Assembly: GCF_902686445.1 (NCBI RefSeq)
Contig: NC_062213.1
Location: forward strand, 41,242,741 to 41,306,740
Reading direction: 5' to 3'
DNA: 64,000 nucleotides
From: Sciurus carolinensis
Lineage: Eukaryota; Chordata; Mammalia; Rodentia; Sciuridae
Shown here: piece by piece, positions 60,155 to 64,000 of the stretch
Layout of the letters: each line of letters starts with the position of its first letter
How positions within the stretch are numbered: position 1 is the stretch's first letter
Translations under genes and position numbers: made by a program
Notes under the pieces: generated by a model
What the model was told of the DNA's origin: nothing
Databases searched by the model: none
Seen by the model: only the letters and a program-made list of their open reading frames with translations

Positions 60155-60188
60155 AAAAAAAAAAATAAAAAAATAAAAAAATAAAAAA
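60155..60188 (+). repeat. L1 A-rich tail, patterned (A)nT
   Basis: Runs of A interrupted by single T at about eight-base spacing. Confidence 0.95.
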
Positions 60189-60201
60189 AATTCTATAGGT
60201 G
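60189..60201 (+). repeat. L1 target-site duplication, 3' copy
   Basis: AATTCTATAGGTG, identical to 54099-54111; its first AA merges with the poly(A) tail, so the true length is 11-13 bp. Confidence 0.97.
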
Positions 60202-60664
60202 ACCTTGAGACTTTCCCTTTCTTGACTTTAACCCATAGGGCTGCTGTTTTAGGAGGAATTTTTTAAAGGAGCTAAAAAAAAGTATGACTATCAATTACCC
60301 TATAATTCACAGATGCTCCTTCGCTGAGGCTAACCCTTATTAAAACACCTGACTTTCCTAGGAGTTACCTGCCATTCAGGTAGTAGACGTCTATGCTGAG
60401 CATCTGCCATATACCCACTCTGTGTTTTGTATCCTTTCTAAAAGGGGAGTTGCATATGAAACTGTGAAACTAAAAATTGTATTGGCAAGCCCTTTAGGAG
60501 ACCTTTCCCAATAATAACAGGAACTATCCCTTGCTTGAATTGTCTCAAGAGGAGGGATAAAAGGAAATACCTGCTATCATGGTTGGCTTGTGGAAGACAT
60601 AGAGAGGAGATCCATTTCGTGAAACAGAAATGTCTGGGAAGAAATGGAATTCCACTGGCAGGGT
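60202..60664. other. Unassigned intronic sequence
   Basis: Continuation of the pre-insertion locus to the right of the L1; no feature recognised. Confidence 0.4.
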
Positions 60665-60855
60665 ATATTATGGAGTACTCTGGGCTACAAATCAGAAAAT
60701 CTGGGTTCTGACATGGACACTATGGTTCCTGACCCTACACAAACCATGTTCTCTCTTGGTTTCAGTTTATCGACATGAACACTAAGATTGTTCCACTAGA
60801 TGATCTTTGAGATTCTCTTCCAGTTCTGGCAACTAAGACTCTTTGATTCTTCAAG
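60665..60855 (+). mobile_element. MIR3-like SINE
   Basis: AAATCTGGGTTCTGACATGG, TCTCTTGGTTTCAGTTTATC, CCACTAGATGATCTTTGAGA and TTCTCTTCCAGTTCTGGCAA follow a MIR-family element with the MIR3/MIRc-type 3' end. Confidence 0.7.
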
Positions 60856-61078
60856 CTATTGGGGAAGAAAACTTACAACTCCAATTCTAGCTAAAGGTTC
60901 AGGGAGGAGAGAGAGCCAATAACACAAAGAACAAATCAAAATATGTTCTATGAATTTAAGCATAGCTGTGATTCCCTGGAATTACATAAGTTAAAAGTAA
61001 GAAGCTGGGTAGTTTGATGTTAGATGCTGAAGTTTATTATCCTTTTGTCCCTAAAAGTCACTGTTGCAGGTTGGTGAG

Positions 61079-61464
61079 TGTGAGTCAGTTTTCTATCACC
61101 ATAACAAAATACCTTAGATGATTAACTTACAAAGAGAAAAAAGTTTATTTTGGCTTATGGTTTTAGAGGTTCTAGTCCATGACCAGGCAGACCTTTTATT
61201 TTGGGCCTCTGGCAGGGATGCTGGATGGCATGGCTGGGAGCTCCTAGTGGAGCAAACTATTCATCTCATGGTCAGGAAGCAGAAGAGAGAGAGAGAAAGA
61301 AGTCAGGGTCCCACAAACCCCTCTGAGGGTATGCCTCCAATGACCTAAGGACCATCCACTAGACTCCACCAGCTGAAGGTTCCACCATATCCTAGTAGCT
61401 CCACCTAAAGACCAAGCATTTACACAAGAGCCTGTGGGGGACATTTAACATTCAGACTATAGCA
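61079..61464 (-). mobile_element. ERVL-MaLR-like solo LTR with perfect 5-bp duplication, antisense
   Basis: Runs from TGTGAGTCAGTTTTCTATCA to ACATTCAGACTATAGCA and is flanked by GTGAG at 61074-61078 and 61465-61469. It shares AAAAAGTTTATTTTGGCTTA with the other antisense LTRs. No internal region remains. Confidence 0.92.
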
Positions 61465-61469
61465 GTGAG

Positions 61470-63160
61470 GTTTGAGGAAATCCAGCTCACATGTCAACTT
61501 CTTTAACCTCCGGCTGTATACGATTCCAATAGGAAGAAATGTACCACCAGTCACATGACATCATGCACCTAAAACTGGTCATGCACATTTCTTTCTTAAG
61601 AATCATTTTCTCTTGAAGATGCTTCTGCACAGTCAGGACTTGAAGATAATTGTTGTAGACTTAGTTTAGTGCCTCAGTATTACAGAGGGCAGAGGGCCTG
61701 TCTTCTGTGGGTAGCCTCAGAATGATGGGAAGCATCTCTGCTTCCTGGCAGGTGAGTGGAATTCACCAGCAGAAGGCATGGAGAAACCATGTATCTCAGA
61801 CATAGTCACAGCAGATAACTCTGAGTCTCAACAAACCCAGAGCAAACATGACATCTTAAACAGGCTTTTATATAGAACCAGAAGTTTACAAACAATATTT
61901 TTGATCTAGATGTATTTCTCTCAAAGAGAATAAATGCACAAGAAAATTAATCTCTGAAGATCACATAAAAATAAGCACATATCTGCACACTCATCAAGGG
62001 AAAGCTCCTAAGACTTGATTTTATGACAACCATGCAGTATCCTCAGTTCATATTTTACTGAGAAGGAGGCATTTCTGTTTGATCGTTTTCCTCTCCTCCC
62101 CCTAAGCAAGTATCTACTTTCTAAATTGCCAGCTGTTCTTAACAAGAAGCAGAATGACCAAAATTACCTTTTCCTGATGGTGTCTTAGAAGATTTTAACT
62201 GCTGATATTATTGCTTCCAACAATGAATCACATGAGATAAATCTTTCTAAGTTTGTGAGGTCAACCACCAAGGTTTTGTCAAAGCTGGAAAACCGCGTCT
62301 GCACTTAAGTTTCTCATGGGCTTAAGCAGTAAATCACAGGGAAAGAGAAATAAAAAAGGCATTTATCCAAATTAAATCATCTGCTTACAAATAGTACATT
62401 CTTTCCCAGTCTAGAAGATACAAAAAGAAAACAAAATCCTTGAATATGTATGCAGCAAATAGGGAAAGATGATGATCAGTCTTATCAGCATCAAAATTTC
62501 GAGAAATAAAACTGAAGAGTAGAAGTCATATGATTTATTAGAGGTGGATGCATGAAGTTAATATTAAAAAGGAAAGATAAAGATTATTTTTCTATAGCTA
62601 TCATTCAGTAAGTGAAGGGTAAGAAAAGAGGGTAGGTTAAAAACTGCATCTGCATGTAAAATTTCAGGATGGATAAACATAACCAAAACTAAAGACTACT
62701 TACAACTGAACTAGCAAATGGCAACCAGATCCAACAACAACAACCCCCCCCCCCCAAAAAAAAAAAGTTTGAATTCTTTGGATGTAGATCAACTAATCTT
62801 GCACATTTTTGAATCTAAAACAAACTATACATAGTTGCTGACAGACAGTGTGGAAAAAAATATCACTTCAAAGATGATTACAGCAATTCAGAGTGACAGG
62901 ACAACTCCATCATGGGAATTCACTTCATGCCATTAAGTTACTTTTTATAGCACTTGGAGAATTATGAAAAATTTGCCACCGTGACCACGACTAATCTCCC
63001 CACTTGAAAAAAATTATGAACAAGATCTATCTTCCAGAAGAAGAAACAACTGTCACTTTAAACATGAGTGTATCAGGAGAGACTGGGAGTCGCTTACCTG
63101 GAGACTGACGAGGTTACAAGTTCTCTGTTATCATTCATGGATATTTAAGATGGAGCCTAG
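61470..63160. other. Unassigned intronic sequence
   Basis: No exon recognised. A C12-A11 homopolymer junction lies at 62744-62766. The donor-like CTCCAG|GTAAGC readable on the minus strand near 63098 is preceded by stops in all three frames. Confidence 0.4.
62744..62766. repeat. Poly(C)12-poly(A)11 junction
   Basis: Twelve C followed directly by eleven A. Confidence 0.95.
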
Positions 63161-63285
63161 GGGACTGGGGATGTGGCTTAGGGGGTACAGTACTTGCCTA
63201 GCATGCAATAGGCCCTGGGTTCAATCCCAGCATACACACACACACAAAACAAACAAAACAAAAAACAAACAACAACAACAAAAAT
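63161..63285 (+). mobile_element. ID SINE, sense, with CA- and AAC-rich tail
   Basis: GGGACTGGGGATGTGGCTTA, GTACTTGCCTAGCATGCAAT and GGGTTCAATCCCAGC are the ID body with its B box; the tail is CACACACA then AAACAAAC/AAC repeats. Confidence 0.93.
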
Positions 63286-64000
63286 AGGCTGAATGATTAA
63301 CTAAAGGTCAAAGATCAGAGACAGTATAATGATGATGACCCAAACCAAACAGACACAGATGTGGACTTCCCAAGTGACTTCATGATGGGCACCACAAATG
63401 TCAGTCTTCCATTCAACTCTGTCTCCTTGGCCAGGCTCTGCTTTTACTTGGTTAGGCCTCTTTACCTTATTTTCTCTCCTGTCCTTTTCCTTTGGTCATT
63501 GTCACTCTTTGTTATCCTTTCTCTTTATATGTAAAAAAAAAGACTAAAGTCTTTGTGAACTGGCTTTTCCACTCCCCAGAGTGAAACTTCCCTCTGAAGC
63601 TCTCAGCTTCCTGCCCTAATGCAGTTGAGCAAGGTCAGTTCTTAAGTCTGACAAACTCTATTAGTTTTTACCTCATGCTGTGTGTGGGCCAGTGAAGGGC
63701 ATGCATAAGGAGCTCAAATCTGGTCACAGAAATGAGTTCAAAACAAGTATGGAGACACAGTGAATGAGGAGCAGTGACAGACTATGACATATTAGGTATC
63801 TATAAGTAGATGCAACAGATAATGCCCTGGCATGCGAGAAGCAGGCAGAAACCCCTGTGGAAATACGAGAAGGTTCACACATGCTCATTTCCTATATGAC
63901 TGCTACCTGTGCCTACTCAGTACCTGCCCTAACCTTCCAGGGCACTGACCAGCAGTGACCAATGTCACTCTCCATTCCATTCCCTTTATCCATATCACCC
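63286..64000. other. Unassigned intronic sequence at window end
   Basis: No exon or repeat recognised. Confidence 0.4.

Larger units (their letters stand above)
54112..60188 (+). mobile_element. Full-length young L1 (LINE-1) retrotransposon
   Basis: About 6.08 kb with a tandem-monomer CpG-rich 5' UTR (54112-55045), ORF1 (55046-56092), a 31-base spacer, ORF2 (56124-59970) with two one-base breaks, a G-rich 3' UTR and an A-rich tail. It is flanked by the perfect duplication AATTCTATAGGTG at 54099-54111 and 60189-60201, the hallmark of target-primed reverse transcription. It lies antisense to CPQ within its presumed intron. Retained 5' UTR CpGs, an intact ORF1 and identical flanks indicate recent insertion. 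As it stands it cannot make a complete ORF2 protein unless the two breaks are sequence errors. Confidence 0.98.
20530..64000 (-). other. CPQ: CPQ intron upstream of the catalytic exon (probable)
   Basis: The acceptor AG at 20530-20531 closes an intron that comes from higher coordinates. No earlier CPQ exon (the zinc-binding HLDSWD / MDDGGG region) was recognised here. The full-length L1 at 54.1-60.2 kb would lie inside this intron in antisense orientation. Extent to the window edge is inferred. Confidence 0.6.

Noticed and set aside
63060..63130. Possible minus-strand exon ending at a CTCCAG|GTAAGC donor
   Set aside because: All three frames are stopped shortly upstream and the peptide does not match CPQ.

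Overview
This is a piece of mammalian nuclear DNA: intron-dominated, repeat-rich and AT-rich, with no bacterial-style gene organisation. The SINEs indicate the group. There are monomeric ID elements (tRNA-Ala-derived) and B1-ID dimers (B1-dID), the mixture known from squirrel-related rodents. Together with a squirrel-type L1 and ERVL-MaLR LTRs this points to Sciuridae; the exact species cannot be read from the sequence.

Only one host coding segment was recognised. It is a 92-bp exon on the minus strand (20438-20529) with clean splice sites. It encodes the LVLWTAEEQGG active-site segment of carboxypeptidase Q (CPQ, also called PGCP), an M28-family zinc peptidase. The rest of the window is best read as the two large CPQ introns flanking this exon, at least close to it; no second CPQ exon was found.

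Layout: 1-2.2 kb holds an L2 relic, then a MaLR 3' LTR with its polypurine tract and internal region, split by an L1 3' end. 2.2-20 kb is mostly unassigned or ancient sequence with an L1M relic, MIRs, IDs, B1-dIDs, MER5A, MLT1, L2, two long polypyrimidine tracts and a (CAG)17 tract. 20.4 kb is the CPQ exon. 21-38.4 kb holds a Tigger-like DNA transposon, several L1 pieces (an antisense ORF2 3' end at 25-26.6 kb; a long decayed antisense L1 at 35-38.4 kb with two nested B1-dIDs), L2 and MaLR LTRs. 38.4-54 kb holds MIRs, two sense MaLR LTRs, an L1M-like relic, a perfect 19-bp hairpin and microsatellites. 54.1-60.2 kb is the main feature, a full-length young L1. 60.2-64 kb holds a MIR3-like relic, an antisense solo LTR with perfect 5-bp duplication, and an ID.

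The L1 lies antisense to CPQ and is flanked by a perfect 13-bp target-site duplication. It has a 5' UTR built of 459-bp tandem monomers that each begin with a YY1-type motif, an open ORF1 and a 3' UTR with telomere-like and G-quadruplex-like tracts. Its ORF2 is interrupted only by two apparent one-base losses, both in A-runs. An unusually long antisense reading frame crosses both 5' UTR monomers. These L1 features, and its orientation relative to CPQ, are the most interesting material. No previously undescribed multi-gene system was found.
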